Source: Nocardioides sp. AX2bis (GTDB lineage Bacteria; Actinomycetota; Actinomycetes; Propionibacteriales; Nocardioidaceae). From it: a DNA stretch of 64,000 nt. The stretch spans positions 2,440,304-2,504,303 of the forward strand of contig NZ_LR733215.1 of assembly GCF_902506435.1 (NCBI RefSeq), in the 5' to 3' direction. Below the pieces are notes generated by a model that saw only the letters and a program-made list of their open reading frames with translations, was not told the DNA's origin and searched no databases. This document shows, one piece after another, positions 51,766 to 61,063 of this stretch. A program made the translations under genes and the position numbers. Numbering within the stretch: position 1 is the first letter of the stretch; every line of letters starts with the position of its first letter.

Positions 51766-52851
51766 TCAGCGCGACCAGGTGCGCGCGACCCGCTCGGCGA
51801 GGTCGGCCAGGGAGCCGGCGGGGTCGGCGAAGGCGCGCTCCTCCCCCACCAGGTCGACCAGGGAGTAGGCCGACTCCATCCCGAGCGCCCGCATCTCCCG
51901 CGCACCGACCAGCACCGCGCCGGCCAGCGCCACGCACGGGCGTACGGCCTGCTCGGCCACGGCCGCGACACCGGCCGGGACCTTGCCGGCCCGGCTGGAG
52001 AAGTCGAAGGCGCCCTCGCCGGTGACGACGAGGTCGGCGGCCCGGGCCCGGGCGGGCAGGCCGACGGCATCGGTGACCAGACCGATCCCGGGCGTCCGCG
52101 TACCGCCGAGGAGGAGCAGCGCGAACCCCAGGCCGCCGGCCGCGCCGGCGCCGGGCTCGAGGGCGGTACGCCTCCCGGCGACCTCGGCGAACCGCTCCAA
52201 CCAGGCGTCCACGACGACCAGGCGCTCCTCGGTCAGCCCCTTCTGGGGCCCGAAGACCTTGGCCGCGCCGAAGAGACCGCTCAGCGGGTTGTCCACGTCG
52301 CTGGCGACCACGACCTCCACCCCGGCGACGCGCTCCCGCGCCGCCGCGAGGTCGATCGTGCCGATGCCGTCCAGGCCGGCCGGACCCTCGTCGAGCGGGA
52401 CGTCGGCGGTGGCGCCCAGGCCGGCGAGCAGGCCCGCCCCGCCGTCGCTGGTGCCGCTGCCGCCCAGCCCGACGACCACGCGTCGTACGCCGGTGCCGAT
52501 CGCCGCGGCGAGGAGCTCACCCACGCCGCGCGTGGTGGCCTGCTCGCCGCCCTGCGCCCCGGTGAGGTGCAGCCCGCAGGCCTGGGCGCTCTCGACGTAG
52601 GCGGTGTCGTCGACCACCAGCAGCGTCGCCGGGGTGGGTGCCCCCGTCGGGCCGGTCACGGTGACCGCGAGGAGCTCACCACCGAGGGTGGCATGCAGGA
52701 CGTCGACGAAACCGGGCCCACCGTCGGACATCGGCGCCAGGTCGATCTCGTCGTCGGGCGCGTGCCGGTGCCACCCGGCGGCGACGGCCTCGGCGGCCTC
52801 CACCGCGGTCAGGGTGCCGGCGAACTTGTCGGGGGCCACGAGAACTCGCAT
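51766..52851 (-). CDS. Glycerate kinase (GlxK/GarK type I)
   Basis: 361 residues from the ATG at 52851. N-terminal VLVAPDKFAGTLTAVEAA, then APMSDGGPGFVDVL, GLGGSGTSDGGAGLLAGLG, PGAGAAGGLGFALL and VTGEGAFDFSS, all signatures of the family. Phosphorylates D-glycerate. No SD; GATGAT ends 6 nt before the ATG, so it may also be leaderless. Confidence 0.92.
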   Translation of the reverse strand: MRVLVAPDKFAGTLTAVEAAEAVAAGWHRHAPDDEIDLAPMSDGGPGFVDVLHATLGGELLAVTVTGPTGAPTPATLLVVDDTAYVESAQACGLHLTGAQGGEQATTRGVGELLAAAIGTGVRRVVVGLGGSGTSDGGAGLLAGLGATADVPLDEGPAGLDGIGTIDLAAARERVAGVEVVVASDVDNPLSGLFGAAKVFGPQKGLTEERLVVVDAWLERFAEVAGRRTALEPGAGAAGGLGFALLLLGGTRTPGIGLVTDAVGLPARARAADLVVTGEGAFDFSSRAGKVPAGVAAVAEQAVRPCVALAGAVLVGAREMRALGMESAYSLVDLVGEERAFADPAGSLADLAERVARTWSR

Positions 52852-52887
52852 GTGCCCATCATCACGCACCCGGCGCTCGCGCCCTCC

Positions 52888-52893
52888 TAGGCT
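52888..52893 (+). promoter_or_regulatory. -10 box TAGGCT, leaderless start of GNAT gene
   Basis: TAGGCT ends 7 nt before the GTG at 52901. Confidence 0.5.
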
Positions 52894-52900
52894 CGGGCCG

Positions 52901-53800
52901 GTGAGCGCACCCGACCAGCCCGTCGTCCGCCCGATGCGGCCCGAGGACGTCCTCGCCGCGGAGCGCCTCAAGGCCGAGACCTTCCACCAGGTCGACGCCC
53001 GGATGCTGCCGCGCTCGGTGCCGCTGCCCGAGCGGCGCAGCCCCGAGCGCGGCCGGGCCTGGGTCGAGCGCACCCACCACCTGCTGCGCACGGACCCCGG
53101 CGGCTGCTGGGTGGCCGAGGACGAGGACGGGCTCGCCGGGTTCGCCACCTCGCTGACGCGTGAGCTGATGTGGATCCTCGCGACGTACGCCGTGCGCCCC
53201 GACCTCCAGGGCCGTGGGACAGGCCGGGTGCTGCTCGAGGCCGCGCTGCACCACGGCCGCGGGTGCCTGCGCGGCATGCTGTGCTCCTCGGACGACCCTC
53301 GCGCGTTCCGCCGCTACCGCCTCGCGGGCTTCACGATGCACCCGTTCCTCTCCCTGCGGGGCACGGTGGACCGCTCCGCGATCCCGGTCCTGCGCCGGGT
53401 CCGCGAGGCCACGGCCGCCGACACCGACCTGATGGACTCGGTCGACCGTCGCACCCGCGGCGCCGCGCACGGCCCGGACCACGCGCTGATGCAGCGCACC
53501 TGGCGCCCGGTGGTCTGCGACTCGGGCACCGGGTCGGGCTATGCCTACCTCGGGCCGGACGGGAGCGTGGCCCTGCTCGCGGCGACCGACCGTCGTACGG
53601 CCACCGAGCTGCTCTGGACCGCCCTGGCCGACGCCTCCGCCGACGGCTCGGTCCAGCAGGTGCACCACGTGACCGCGGCCAACGAGTGGGCCGTCGACGT
53701 CGCCATGGCGGCCCGGATGGAGGCGACCACCTCGGGGTACCTCGCGGTGCGCGGGATGCGGCCGCCGGCGCCGTACCTGCCCAACGGCGCGCTGCTGTGA
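52901..53800 (+). CDS. GNAT-family N-acetyltransferase (two-domain)
   Basis: 299 residues from the GTG at 52901; earlier open frame is antisense to glycerate kinase. The N-terminal GNAT has the acetyl-CoA motif AVRPDLQGRGTGRVLLEAAL and RRYRLAGFTMH. The second half is a degenerate GNAT-like domain without a clear CoA loop. Substrate unknown. Confidence 0.82.
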   Translation: MSAPDQPVVRPMRPEDVLAAERLKAETFHQVDARMLPRSVPLPERRSPERGRAWVERTHHLLRTDPGGCWVAEDEDGLAGFATSLTRELMWILATYAVRPDLQGRGTGRVLLEAALHHGRGCLRGMLCSSDDPRAFRRYRLAGFTMHPFLSLRGTVDRSAIPVLRRVREATAADTDLMDSVDRRTRGAAHGPDHALMQRTWRPVVCDSGTGSGYAYLGPDGSVALLAATDRRTATELLWTALADASADGSVQQVHHVTAANEWAVDVAMAARMEATTSGYLAVRGMRPPAPYLPNGALL

Positions 53801-53823
53801 GCCGGGGCCGCCCTCGCCCGGCC

Positions 53824-53829
53824 TAGGAT
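53824..53829 (+). promoter_or_regulatory. -10 box TAGGAT, leaderless start of nadA
   Basis: TAGGAT ends 6 nt before the ATG at 53836. Confidence 0.6.
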
Positions 53830-53835
53830 GGCGCT

Positions 53836-55032
53836 ATGACGACCGTCGACCTCCCGCTGCTGCCGCTGGGGCGCGGCGTCGACCTCTCCGCCGAGCGTGG
53901 CGTCGAGTGCCCCGGCGACCTCCCGCCGGCCTCGGACCCCGACCTGGTCGAGCGCGCCCGCGCCGCCAAGGCCACGCTGGGCGACCGGGTCTTCGTGCTC
54001 GGCCACCACTACCAGCGCGACGAGGTCATCGAGTTCGCCGACGTCACCGGCGACTCCTTCAAGCTGGCCAAGGACGCAGCGGCCCGCCCGGAGGCCGAGT
54101 TCATCGTCTTCTGCGGCGTGCACTTCATGGCCGAGTCCGCCGACATCCTCACCGGGCCCGAGCAGCAGGTGGTCCTGCCCGACCTGGCCGCCGGCTGCTC
54201 GATGGCCGACATGGCGCGGCTGACCCAGGTCGAGGACGCCTGGGACGCGCTGGCCGACGCCGGCGTCGGCGACCAGGTCGTCCCGGTGACCTACATGAAC
54301 TCCTCGGCCGACATCAAGGCCTTCTGCGGGCGCCACGGCGGGGTCGTCTGCACCTCCTCCAACGCCGAGACCGCCCTGGAGTGGGCGTTCGCCCAGAAGC
54401 CTCCTGCCGGCCCCGACGGCACGGGCGGCGGCAAGGTGCTGTTCTTCCCCGACCAGCACCTCGGCCGCAACACCGCGGTGCTGAAGCTGGGGATGTCGCT
54501 GGACGACTGCGTGGTCTGGGACCCCCGGCTGCCCCAGGGCGGGCTGAGCACCGAGCAGCTGCGCGACGCCCGGATGATCCTGTGGAAGGGCCACTGCTCG
54601 GTCCACGGCCGCTTCAGCGCCGAGGTGGTCGACAGCCTGCGCGCGACCGTGCCGGACGTGAAGATCCTGGTGCACCCCGAGTGCACGCACGATGTCGTGC
54701 TGAAGGCCGACCTGGTCGGCTCGACGGAGTTCATCATCGACACCGTCCGGGCGGCCCCGCCCGGGTCGAGCTGGGCCATCGGCACCGAGCTGAACCTGGT
54801 CAAGCGGCTCGCGCGGGAGCACCCCGAGCAGAAGATCGCCTTCCTCGACAAGACCGTCTGCTACTGCTCGACGATGAACCGGATCGACCTGCCCCACCTC
54901 GTGTGGGCGCTCGAGTCGCTGGTGGCCGGGACGGTCGTCAACCGGATCGACGTCGACGACGCCACCGAGCGCGACGCCCTGGTCGCGCTCCGCCGGATGC
55001 TCGACCTGCCGGGGCGCACCGCCAAGGACTGA
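53836..55032 (+). CDS. nadA: Quinolinate synthase NadA
   Basis: 398 residues. Three-fold pseudo-repeat protein with 4Fe-4S ligands in FCGVHFMAESADIL, HPECTHDVV and CYCSTMNRIDLP. Other key stretches: LGHHYQRDEVIEFAD and FFPDQHLGRNTA. Condenses iminoaspartate with dihydroxyacetone phosphate for NAD synthesis. nadB and nadC are not in the window. Confidence 0.96.
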   Translation: MTTVDLPLLPLGRGVDLSAERGVECPGDLPPASDPDLVERARAAKATLGDRVFVLGHHYQRDEVIEFADVTGDSFKLAKDAAARPEAEFIVFCGVHFMAESADILTGPEQQVVLPDLAAGCSMADMARLTQVEDAWDALADAGVGDQVVPVTYMNSSADIKAFCGRHGGVVCTSSNAETALEWAFAQKPPAGPDGTGGGKVLFFPDQHLGRNTAVLKLGMSLDDCVVWDPRLPQGGLSTEQLRDARMILWKGHCSVHGRFSAEVVDSLRATVPDVKILVHPECTHDVVLKADLVGSTEFIIDTVRAAPPGSSWAIGTELNLVKRLAREHPEQKIAFLDKTVCYCSTMNRIDLPHLVWALESLVAGTVVNRIDVDDATERDALVALRRMLDLPGRTAKD

Positions 55033-55039
55033 CGCCCGA

Positions 55040-55060
55040 GGACCGGCCTCGTCCCGGTCC
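55040..55060. terminator. Bidirectional hairpin between nadA and the GAF kinase gene
   Basis: GGACCGG (55040-55046) and CCGGTCC (55054-55060), 7-nt loop, in the 31-nt convergent gap. Confidence 0.65.
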
Positions 55061-55063
55061 GGT

Positions 55064-56296
55064 TCAGGCCGGGCGGTCGGCGGCGCTGCGGCCGGTCGGC
55101 AGCTCCACCCGCGCCACGGCGCCGTTCCCGGCGCGCGGGTGCAGCGCGATCCGGCCGCCGTGGGCCTCGACGATCCGCCGGCACGTCGCGAGCCCGATGC
55201 CGCTGCCCGGGACGTCGTGGGCGCCGCGCTGCAGCGGCACGAAGACGCGCTCGACGTCCTCGAGGGCGATGCCGCGTCCGTTGTCCCGCACCTCCAGCAG
55301 CCACCGGTGGTCGACCAGGCCCCCGTCGATCTCGACATGCAGGGGCCGGTCCGGGGACCGGTAGGCCAGCGAGTTCGTGAGGAGGTTCTGCAGCAGGGAC
55401 CGCAGCTGGGTGCGGTCGCCGCACACGACCGGCAGGGGCCCGACGACGACCTCGGCACCGTCGAGGCGGACGCGGACGTCCTCGAGGACCTCGTCGAGGA
55501 CCTCCGCCAGGTCGACGTCCTGGTGCAGCTCGGACCCGCCGACCTGCGCGAAGGCCAGGACGTCGTCGACGAGGGCGCTCATCCGTCCCGCGGCGTCGCC
55601 GGCCTTGCCGGCCAGCCACTCCAGCTCTTCCTTGCTCCCCGCTCCCCCGGCCAGCTGCTCCCGGATCAGCTCGAGGGAGAGCGACACGCTGGACAGGGGC
55701 GTCTTGAGGTCGTGGCTGACCTGGCCCGCGAACGCGGCAAGCCGGTCGTGCGAGGTGAGCAGCTCGGCGCGCATCGCCTCGCCGTGCTCGAGGGCGTGGA
55801 CCAGCTCGCGGTTGCGCAGCGCGAGCTCCAGCACGTCCATCACCCGGTCGGCGACGACGCCGAGCGAACCCACCTCGGAACCCTCGATCTCCTCGAGGGT
55901 GCGGGGTCGCTGGTCGAACACGCACAGCCGTCCGACCACCAGGCCGGACGCGGTCGTCAGCGGGTGGGAGGCGTAGAAGCGGATGAGACCGAGCCGCCCG
56001 GTGACGAAGGGGTTGTCGGCGAAGCGCGGGTCGAGCCGGGCGTCCGGGACCACGACCGTCTCCTGCTGGTGGCGCACCACGTGGCACATGGAGTCTTCCA
56101 GCGCGCAGGCGGCGGGGTCCATGCCGTGCGCGGCGACCTGACGCTGCTCGGTGCGGGTGAAGAAGTTGATCTGCGCGAGCGGGACCTGGCAGATCCGCGC
56201 GGTGAGGTCGACGACCGCCTGCAGCTGCTGGGTCGGGGGCGCGGCGAGGTCCCCGAGGTCGGTCACCATGTCGACCCACACCTGTTCTGCGGTCAT
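55064..56296 (-). CDS. GAF-domain sensor histidine kinase (soluble)
   Basis: 410 residues from the ATG at 56296, which follows GGAG at 8 nt; a GTG two codons upstream is possible. An N-terminal GAF domain (about 10-165) contains MCHVVRHQQETVVVPDARLDPRFADNP. Then HisKA with GQVSHDLKTPLSSV (phospho-His) and HATPase_c with LLQNLLTNSLAYR, DNGRGI and GSGIGLATCRRIVEAHGG. No membrane span. No response regulator gene is adjacent. Confidence 0.9.
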   Translation of the reverse strand: MTAEQVWVDMVTDLGDLAAPPTQQLQAVVDLTARICQVPLAQINFFTRTEQRQVAAHGMDPAACALEDSMCHVVRHQQETVVVPDARLDPRFADNPFVTGRLGLIRFYASHPLTTASGLVVGRLCVFDQRPRTLEEIEGSEVGSLGVVADRVMDVLELALRNRELVHALEHGEAMRAELLTSHDRLAAFAGQVSHDLKTPLSSVSLSLELIREQLAGGAGSKEELEWLAGKAGDAAGRMSALVDDVLAFAQVGGSELHQDVDLAEVLDEVLEDVRVRLDGAEVVVGPLPVVCGDRTQLRSLLQNLLTNSLAYRSPDRPLHVEIDGGLVDHRWLLEVRDNGRGIALEDVERVFVPLQRGAHDVPGSGIGLATCRRIVEAHGGRIALHPRAGNGAVARVELPTGRSAADRPA

Positions 56297-56412
56297 CGGC
56301 ACAGCTCCGTCCCAGGTGGGCCTGACGTGGCCCGTCCTACCGGCGAGATCCTAGTGGCCGCCGGTGCGCTGCCGGGTGAGAAGCCGGGTGGGCTGCCGAG
56401 CACGGTCGCGTC

Positions 56413-57006
56413 TCACAGGCCCGGGGCGCCCCAGACGGCCAACCAGCGCGAGCGCTCCTCCTCGAGCGGCAGGTCGTTCTCCACGGCGTCGCGGACCTGG
56501 ATCTCCATCAGCGTGTCGCGCACCTGCGCGCCGCGCGCCGAGCCCGTCGTGGGCTGGGGCGCGAACGGGTAGAAGGTGCCCTGCTTGTAGAGGTAGACCA
56601 GGCCGACCCGGCGTCCGGTGACGTCGGCGAAGACCACCAGCGAGCACAGCAGCCCGGGGCCGAACCCGGCGTCGCCCAGCGTGCTGTTGACCGCGTGCAG
56701 GTCGGTGCAGAGACCGCTGGTGTCGCTCGGGTCGTGGGTGACGGTGAGCCAGGTGAAGCCGAAGTCGTCGACGGTGACCTCGACGTCGGGCGCCTCCGGC
56801 GCGGAGCCGAGGAGCGCCACGGCCTCCTGCTGGGTCTGCGCGAACCCGGCGCCCGAGGCGGCGCGGTAGCAGACCGAGCCGATGCCGGTCGGGACCAGGC
56901 CGAGCCCGGCCTCCAGGGTCAGCGCGGCGCTCGGCACCGCGAACAGCGAGTCCAGGCGCGGGGCCGCCGGCTGCGACCGCCCCATGATCGAGCTCCAGAA
57001 CCCCAT
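56413..57006 (-). CDS. pspAB: PspA-associated protein PspAB
   Basis: 197 residues, starting MGFWSSIMGRSQPAAPRLDS. Cytosolic, no membrane span. Recognised as the PspAB family mainly by sequence style and by its place: last gene of pspA-pspAA-htpX-pspAB, 10 nt after htpX. Role in envelope-stress response not established. Confidence 0.8.
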   Translation of the reverse strand: MGFWSSIMGRSQPAAPRLDSLFAVPSAALTLEAGLGLVPTGIGSVCYRAASGAGFAQTQQEAVALLGSAPEAPDVEVTVDDFGFTWLTVTHDPSDTSGLCTDLHAVNSTLGDAGFGPGLLCSLVVFADVTGRRVGLVYLYKQGTFYPFAPQPTTGSARGAQVRDTLMEIQVRDAVENDLPLEEERSRWLAVWGAPGL

Positions 57007-57016
57007 CAGGCGGCGC

Positions 57017-57943
57017 TCACAGAGTGGTCCGGCCGAGCTCGGTCTGGATGCGCGCGAGCTGCTCGAGGCGCTGCTCGAGGCTGGGGTGGGTCGAGGTCAG
57101 CGTCGACAGCGAGACGCCCTTGACGGCCGGGGCGATGAAGAACGCGTTCATGGCCTGGCTGGCACGCAGGTCCTTCTGGGGCACCGAGTCCATCCCGCTG
57201 CTGATCTTCTGCAGCGCCGAGGCCAGCGCCTGGGGCTTCATCGTGAGGTACGCCCCGGCGCGGTCGGCGGACAGCTCGCGGTAGCGGGAGAGGATCTTGA
57301 GCAGCAGGAAGCTGACCGCGTAGGTCACCAGGCTGACCACCAGCACGACCAGCCAGATCGGCAGCCCCGAGTTGTTGTCGCGGCTGCGCCCGCCGAACAG
57401 GGCGCCGTACTGCGCCCCCTGGGTCAGCATGCCGGCGACGATGCCGGCCGAGGACGCCACCGTCATCACCAGGACGTCGCGGTGCGCGACGTGGGCCAGC
57501 TCGTGGGCCAGCACGCCCTCGAGCTCCTCGGCCGTGAGCCGTCCCATGATGCCGGTCGTCACGACCACCACGGACCGCTCCGGCGAGCGCCCGGTCGCGA
57601 AGGCGTTCGGCAGCGGGGTGTCGGCGATGCCGACCCGGGGCTTGGGCATGTCGGCCAGGGCGCAGAGCCGGTCGATCATGCCGTGCAGCTCGGGTGCCTG
57701 CTCGGGGGTGACCTCGCGGGCCCGCATCGCCTTCATGGCGACCTTGTCGGAGGAGTACCACTGGTACCAGGCGACGCCGATGCCGGCCAGGCCGATCAGG
57801 ATCGCGATGCCCGGGCCGCCGGACCGGCCGAAGATCACCATCAGGATCGCGATCAGGCCCACAAACAGGGCGCCGAGGAGGAACAGGACCAGCGTCATCC
57901 GGGCCGTGAGGCCCGAGTCGCCGACGAACCGGGTGCGTGCCAT
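57017..57943 (-). CDS. htpX: HtpX-type membrane zinc metalloprotease
   Basis: 308 residues. Four membrane spans in two pairs (about 17-58 and 165-215). Zinc motif VLAHELAHVAHRD (HExxH) with the third ligand in SRYRELSADRAGAYLT. Degrades misfolded membrane proteins. Part of the Psp operon here. Confidence 0.93.
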   Translation of the reverse strand: MARTRFVGDSGLTARMTLVLFLLGALFVGLIAILMVIFGRSGGPGIAILIGLAGIGVAWYQWYSSDKVAMKAMRAREVTPEQAPELHGMIDRLCALADMPKPRVGIADTPLPNAFATGRSPERSVVVVTTGIMGRLTAEELEGVLAHELAHVAHRDVLVMTVASSAGIVAGMLTQGAQYGALFGGRSRDNNSGLPIWLVVLVVSLVTYAVSFLLLKILSRYRELSADRAGAYLTMKPQALASALQKISSGMDSVPQKDLRASQAMNAFFIAPAVKGVSLSTLTSTHPSLEQRLEQLARIQTELGRTTL

Positions 57944-57982
57944 GGACCCAGTCTCCCCTGTCTTCCCAAGAGAGAGGTGAGA

Positions 57983-58008
57983 ACCCCGGCCGGACGTACG
58001 GCCGGGGT
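57983..58008 (-). terminator. Hairpin between pspAA and htpX
   Basis: ACCCCGGCC (57983-57991) with GGCCGGGGT (58000-58008), 8-nt loop, just after the pspAA stop. May reduce transcription into htpX-pspAB. Confidence 0.55.
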
Positions 58009-58010
58009 CG

Positions 58011-58289
58011 TCAGCCGGGGATGAGCCCCTCGTCGCCGAGCAGGTCGCGGACCTGGGCGATGTCGGCGTCGGCCGGCGGCAGGATCAGGTCGGACTCGTC
58101 GAGCGAGTCCAGCTCGTGCGGCACCCCGACGGTCCGCACGCCGTCGAGCAGCGCCGCCAGGGCGGCCTCGAAGGCGGTCTCGTCGCCGACCTCGACGGCC
58201 CGCTCGACCGCGCCGTCGAGGTCGTTGAGCCGGTCGAGGGCGGCGTCGGCGACGTCGTACTGGCCCTCGCCCAGGATCCGGACGATCAC
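58011..58289 (-). CDS. pspAA: PspA-associated protein PspAA
   Basis: 92 residues: MIVRILGEGQYDVADAALDR onward, ending PPADADIAQVRDLLGDEGLIPG, the known PspAA pattern. Starts within the pspA stop (4-nt overlap), so translation is coupled. Small acidic cytosolic partner of PspA. Confidence 0.88.
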   Translation of the reverse strand: MIVRILGEGQYDVADAALDRLNDLDGAVERAVEVGDETAFEAALAALLDGVRTVGVPHELDSLDESDLILPPADADIAQVRDLLGDEGLIPG

Positions 58290-59086
58290 GACCGACCCTC
58301 CTGGCCCGGCTCGGTCGACCGCTCGGCCTCGGGGGCGAGGGCGTCGTCGGTGCCGCCACCCTGGTTCAGGGCGTCGGGCTGCTGGGGTGCGGACACGCCC
58401 TTGAGGCGGGCCAGCTCCAGCTCCACGTCGGACTGCGAGCTCATCTGCTCGAGCTCGCGGGCGATGTCGTCACCGCGGTTGGTCGACGAGGCGTCGTCGA
58501 GGGCGCCCGAGGCGATCAGCTCGTCGATCGCACCGGCGCGGGCCTGCATCGTCGCCGTCTTGTCCTCGGCGCGCTGGATGGCCATGCCCACGTCGCCCAT
58601 CTCCTCGCCGATGCCCGACATGGCCTCGCCGATCCGGGTCTGCGCCTCGGCGGCGGTGTAGTTGGCCTTGATCGTCTCCTTGCGGGTGCGGAAGGACTCG
58701 ACCTTGGCCTGCAGCCGCTGCTGGGCCAGGACGAGCTTCTCCTCCTCGCCCTGCAGGTTGGCGTGCTGCACGCGGAGGTCCTCGACCTGCCCGACGACGG
58801 CGGACTTGCGGGTCAGCGCCTCGCGGGCGAGGTCCTCGCGGCCCATCCCGATCGCCTTCTCGGCCTGCGCCTGGAGCTTGTCGACCTGCTGCTGGAGCTG
58901 GTTCATCTGCAGCTCGACGCGCTTGCGGCTGGTGGCGACGTCGGCCACCCCGCGGCGTACCTTGGTCAGCAGCTCGGTCTGGCGCTGGTAGCTGTAGTCC
59001 AGCGTCTCGCGGGGGTCCTCGGCCCGGTCCATGGCCGAGTTGGCCTTCGAGCGGAAGATCAGGCTCATGCGCTTCATCAGGCTCAC
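58286..59086 (-). CDS. pspA: Phage-shock protein A (PspA/IM30 family)
   Basis: 266 residues, GTG start (ATG three codons on also possible). Basic amphipathic N-terminus, then long coiled coil: LDYSYQRQTELLTKVRRGVADV, ALTRKSAVVGQVEDL and AAEAQTRIGEAMSGIGEE. An acidic Gln/Gly-rich C-terminal tail is not found in E. coli PspA. It binds and stabilises stressed membranes. Confidence 0.93.
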   Translation of the reverse strand: MSLMKRMSLIFRSKANSAMDRAEDPRETLDYSYQRQTELLTKVRRGVADVATSRKRVELQMNQLQQQVDKLQAQAEKAIGMGREDLAREALTRKSAVVGQVEDLRVQHANLQGEEEKLVLAQQRLQAKVESFRTRKETIKANYTAAEAQTRIGEAMSGIGEEMGDVGMAIQRAEDKTATMQARAGAIDELIASGALDDASSTNRGDDIARELEQMSSQSDVELELARLKGVSAPQQPDALNQGGGTDDALAPEAERSTEPGQEGRS

Positions 59087-59271
59087 GACGTCGGGCTCTC
59101 TCTCAGTGCGGCGACTTGCGGGGTCGGCTTGCGTGTCGGCGAGGGGTGCCCGACGCCCTCACCCTACGGCGCAGCGGCAACCGGTGCGAGAGGACCGCGC
59201 GGCCCGACCGGTAGGCTGACAGTCCGGACGAGACGTCCGCCGACCACCCCTGACACCTGCTGAGGCCCCTG

Positions 59272-59880
59272 TTGTTCCGACGTCGCAACGACACCGACAC
59301 CGCCGTCGCGGGCAGCCCCGCGGCGCCCGCCGACGGCAGCACCGTCATCACCACGGGCAAGGGGCGTCCCACGCCGACCCGTCGTGAGGCCGAGGCCGCC
59401 GCGAAGGCGCGCGCCAAGGCACCCCGCACCCGCAAGGAGCAGGCCGCCGCCAAGCGCCGCGTGCGCGCCGACGAGGCGCAGAAGGTGCGCACGGCGATGA
59501 AGACCGGCGACGAGCGGCACCTGCTGCCCCGCGACAAGGGCCCGGTGCGCCGGTTCGTGCGGGACTACGTCGACCACCGGTTCTCGTTCCTGGAGATCGT
59601 GCTGCCGCTGGTCCTGGTGACCACCGTGCTCACCTACTCCGGCAGCCCCGCCCTGGTCCGGATCGGCAGCACGGTGATGGTGGCCGTGCTCGCGCTGATC
59701 GTGATGGACGTGCTGACCCTGCGCTTCCGCCTGCGCCGCGAGCTGGCGAAGCGGTTCGAGGGCGAGTCGGTCAAGGGCACCACCTGGTACGCCGTGAGCC
59801 GCTCGATGCAGATGCGCTTCATGCGGCTGCCGAAGAGCCAGGTCAAGATCGGCGAGAAGCTCCCCGAGCGCTACCGCTGA
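59272..59880 (+). CDS. DUF3043 membrane protein
   Basis: 202 residues from a TTG start (MFRRRNDTDTAVAGSP) preceded by TGAGG. N-terminus basic, with the DUF3043 block GKGRPTPTRREAEAAAKARA and DERHLLPRDKGPVRRFVRDYVDHR. Two membrane spans (about 105-122 and 128-150) and a basic tail. Widespread in actinobacteria; function unknown. A TAGGCT box at 59213 is a possible promoter. Divergent from pspA. Confidence 0.85.
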   Translation: MFRRRNDTDTAVAGSPAAPADGSTVITTGKGRPTPTRREAEAAAKARAKAPRTRKEQAAAKRRVRADEAQKVRTAMKTGDERHLLPRDKGPVRRFVRDYVDHRFSFLEIVLPLVLVTTVLTYSGSPALVRIGSTVMVAVLALIVMDVLTLRFRLRRELAKRFEGESVKGTTWYAVSRSMQMRFMRLPKSQVKIGEKLPERYR

Positions 59881-59949
59881 CCCGCTGGCCCGTCGTCGGG
59901 CCGCGCAACCGGGCGATCGACGCCACGACCGACCGGACTAGGTGGGCAT

Positions 59950-60011
59950 TTCCCGGGGTTCGCGCGCCTTGCAAGGCACGCGAACCCCGGGAATCCCCGC
60001 CCGAGCGGGGA
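59950..60011. terminator. Tandem hairpins between DUF3043 and aldo/keto reductase genes
   Basis: First stem of 15 bp: TTCCCGGGGTTCGCG (59950-59964) with its complement at 59979-59993; the loop itself contains the palindrome GCCTTGCAAGGC. Second stem TCCCCGC (59994-60000) with GCGGGGA (60005-60011). Convergent genes, so likely a two-way terminator. Confidence 0.85.
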
Positions 60012-60048
60012 CTCCCGGGGCCGCTGGTGCTGCTGGGGCCCGGTCGGC

Positions 60049-61056
60049 TCAGCCGAAGTCGCGGGTGGCCGGCGACGTGGTCTTCGCCGGGTCCTTCTCC
60101 GGCACGTCGCCCAGCGCCTCGTCGATCGCCGCCAGCGCGTCGGCGTCGAGGGTGACCCCGGCGGCCTTGACGTTCTCGGTCACCTGCTCGGGACGGCTGG
60201 CGCCGATGATGGCCGAGGAGACGTTCGGGTTCTGCAGCACCCACGCCACCGCGAGCTGAGCCAGGCTGAGGCCGGCCTCGTCGGCGACCGGCTGCAGCGC
60301 CTGGACCCGGGTGAGCACGTCGTCGTCGAGGAAGCGCTTGATCATGTCGGCGCCGCCCTTCTCGTCGGTGGCCCGCGACCCGGCCGGCAGCTCCGCGCCC
60401 GGCTTGTACTTGCCGGTCAGCACGCCCTGCGCGATCGGCGACCAGACGATCTGGCCGATGCCGAGCTCCTCGCAGGTCGGGACGACCTCGGACTCGATGA
60501 CGCGCCACAGCATGTTGTACTGCGGCTGGTTCGAGACCAGCGGGATCCGCAGCTCGCGGGCCAGGGCGTGCGCCTCGCGAATCTCCTCCGCGCGCCACTC
60601 CGAGACGCCGATGTAGAGCGCCTTGCCGCTGTGGACGACGTCGGCGAAGGCCTCCATCGTCTCCTCGAGCGGGGTCTCGTGGTCGTAGCGGTGGGCCTGG
60701 TAGAGGTCGACGTGGTCGGTGCCGAGGCGTCGCAGCGAGCCCTCGATGGACTCGGTGATGTGCTTGCGGGACAGGCCGTGGTCGTTGTGGGCGCCCGGGC
60801 CGGTCGGGAAGTAGACCTTCGTGAAAATCTCCAGGCCCTCCCGACGCTGGTCCTTGAGCGCCTTGCCCAGCACGGTCTCCGCCGCGGTGTTGGCGTAGAC
60901 GTCGGCGGTGTCGAAGGTCGTGATGCCCTCCTCCAGCGCCTGGCGCACGCAGGCCAGTGCGGCGTCCTCCTCGACCTGCGAGCCGTGCGTCAGCCAGTTC
61001 CCGTACGAGACGGCCGAGACCTTCAGGCCGCTCCTGCCCAGATTACGAATCTCCAT
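60049..61056 (-). CDS. Aldo/keto reductase (Kv-beta/YghZ-like)
   Basis: 335 residues from the ATG at 61056. AKR catalytic residues: FDTADVYAN (Asp, Tyr), IFTKVYF (Lys), YQAHRYD (His). NADPH-binding SSAIIGASRPEQVTENV near the end. The GVSEWRAEEI and SNQPQYNMLWR segments are typical of the potassium-channel-beta-like subfamily. Substrate unknown. Confidence 0.9.
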   Translation of the reverse strand: MEIRNLGRSGLKVSAVSYGNWLTHGSQVEEDAALACVRQALEEGITTFDTADVYANTAAETVLGKALKDQRREGLEIFTKVYFPTGPGAHNDHGLSRKHITESIEGSLRRLGTDHVDLYQAHRYDHETPLEETMEAFADVVHSGKALYIGVSEWRAEEIREAHALARELRIPLVSNQPQYNMLWRVIESEVVPTCEELGIGQIVWSPIAQGVLTGKYKPGAELPAGSRATDEKGGADMIKRFLDDDVLTRVQALQPVADEAGLSLAQLAVAWVLQNPNVSSAIIGASRPEQVTENVKAAGVTLDADALAAIDEALGDVPEKDPAKTTSPATRDFG

Positions 61057-61063
61057 GGGCCCG

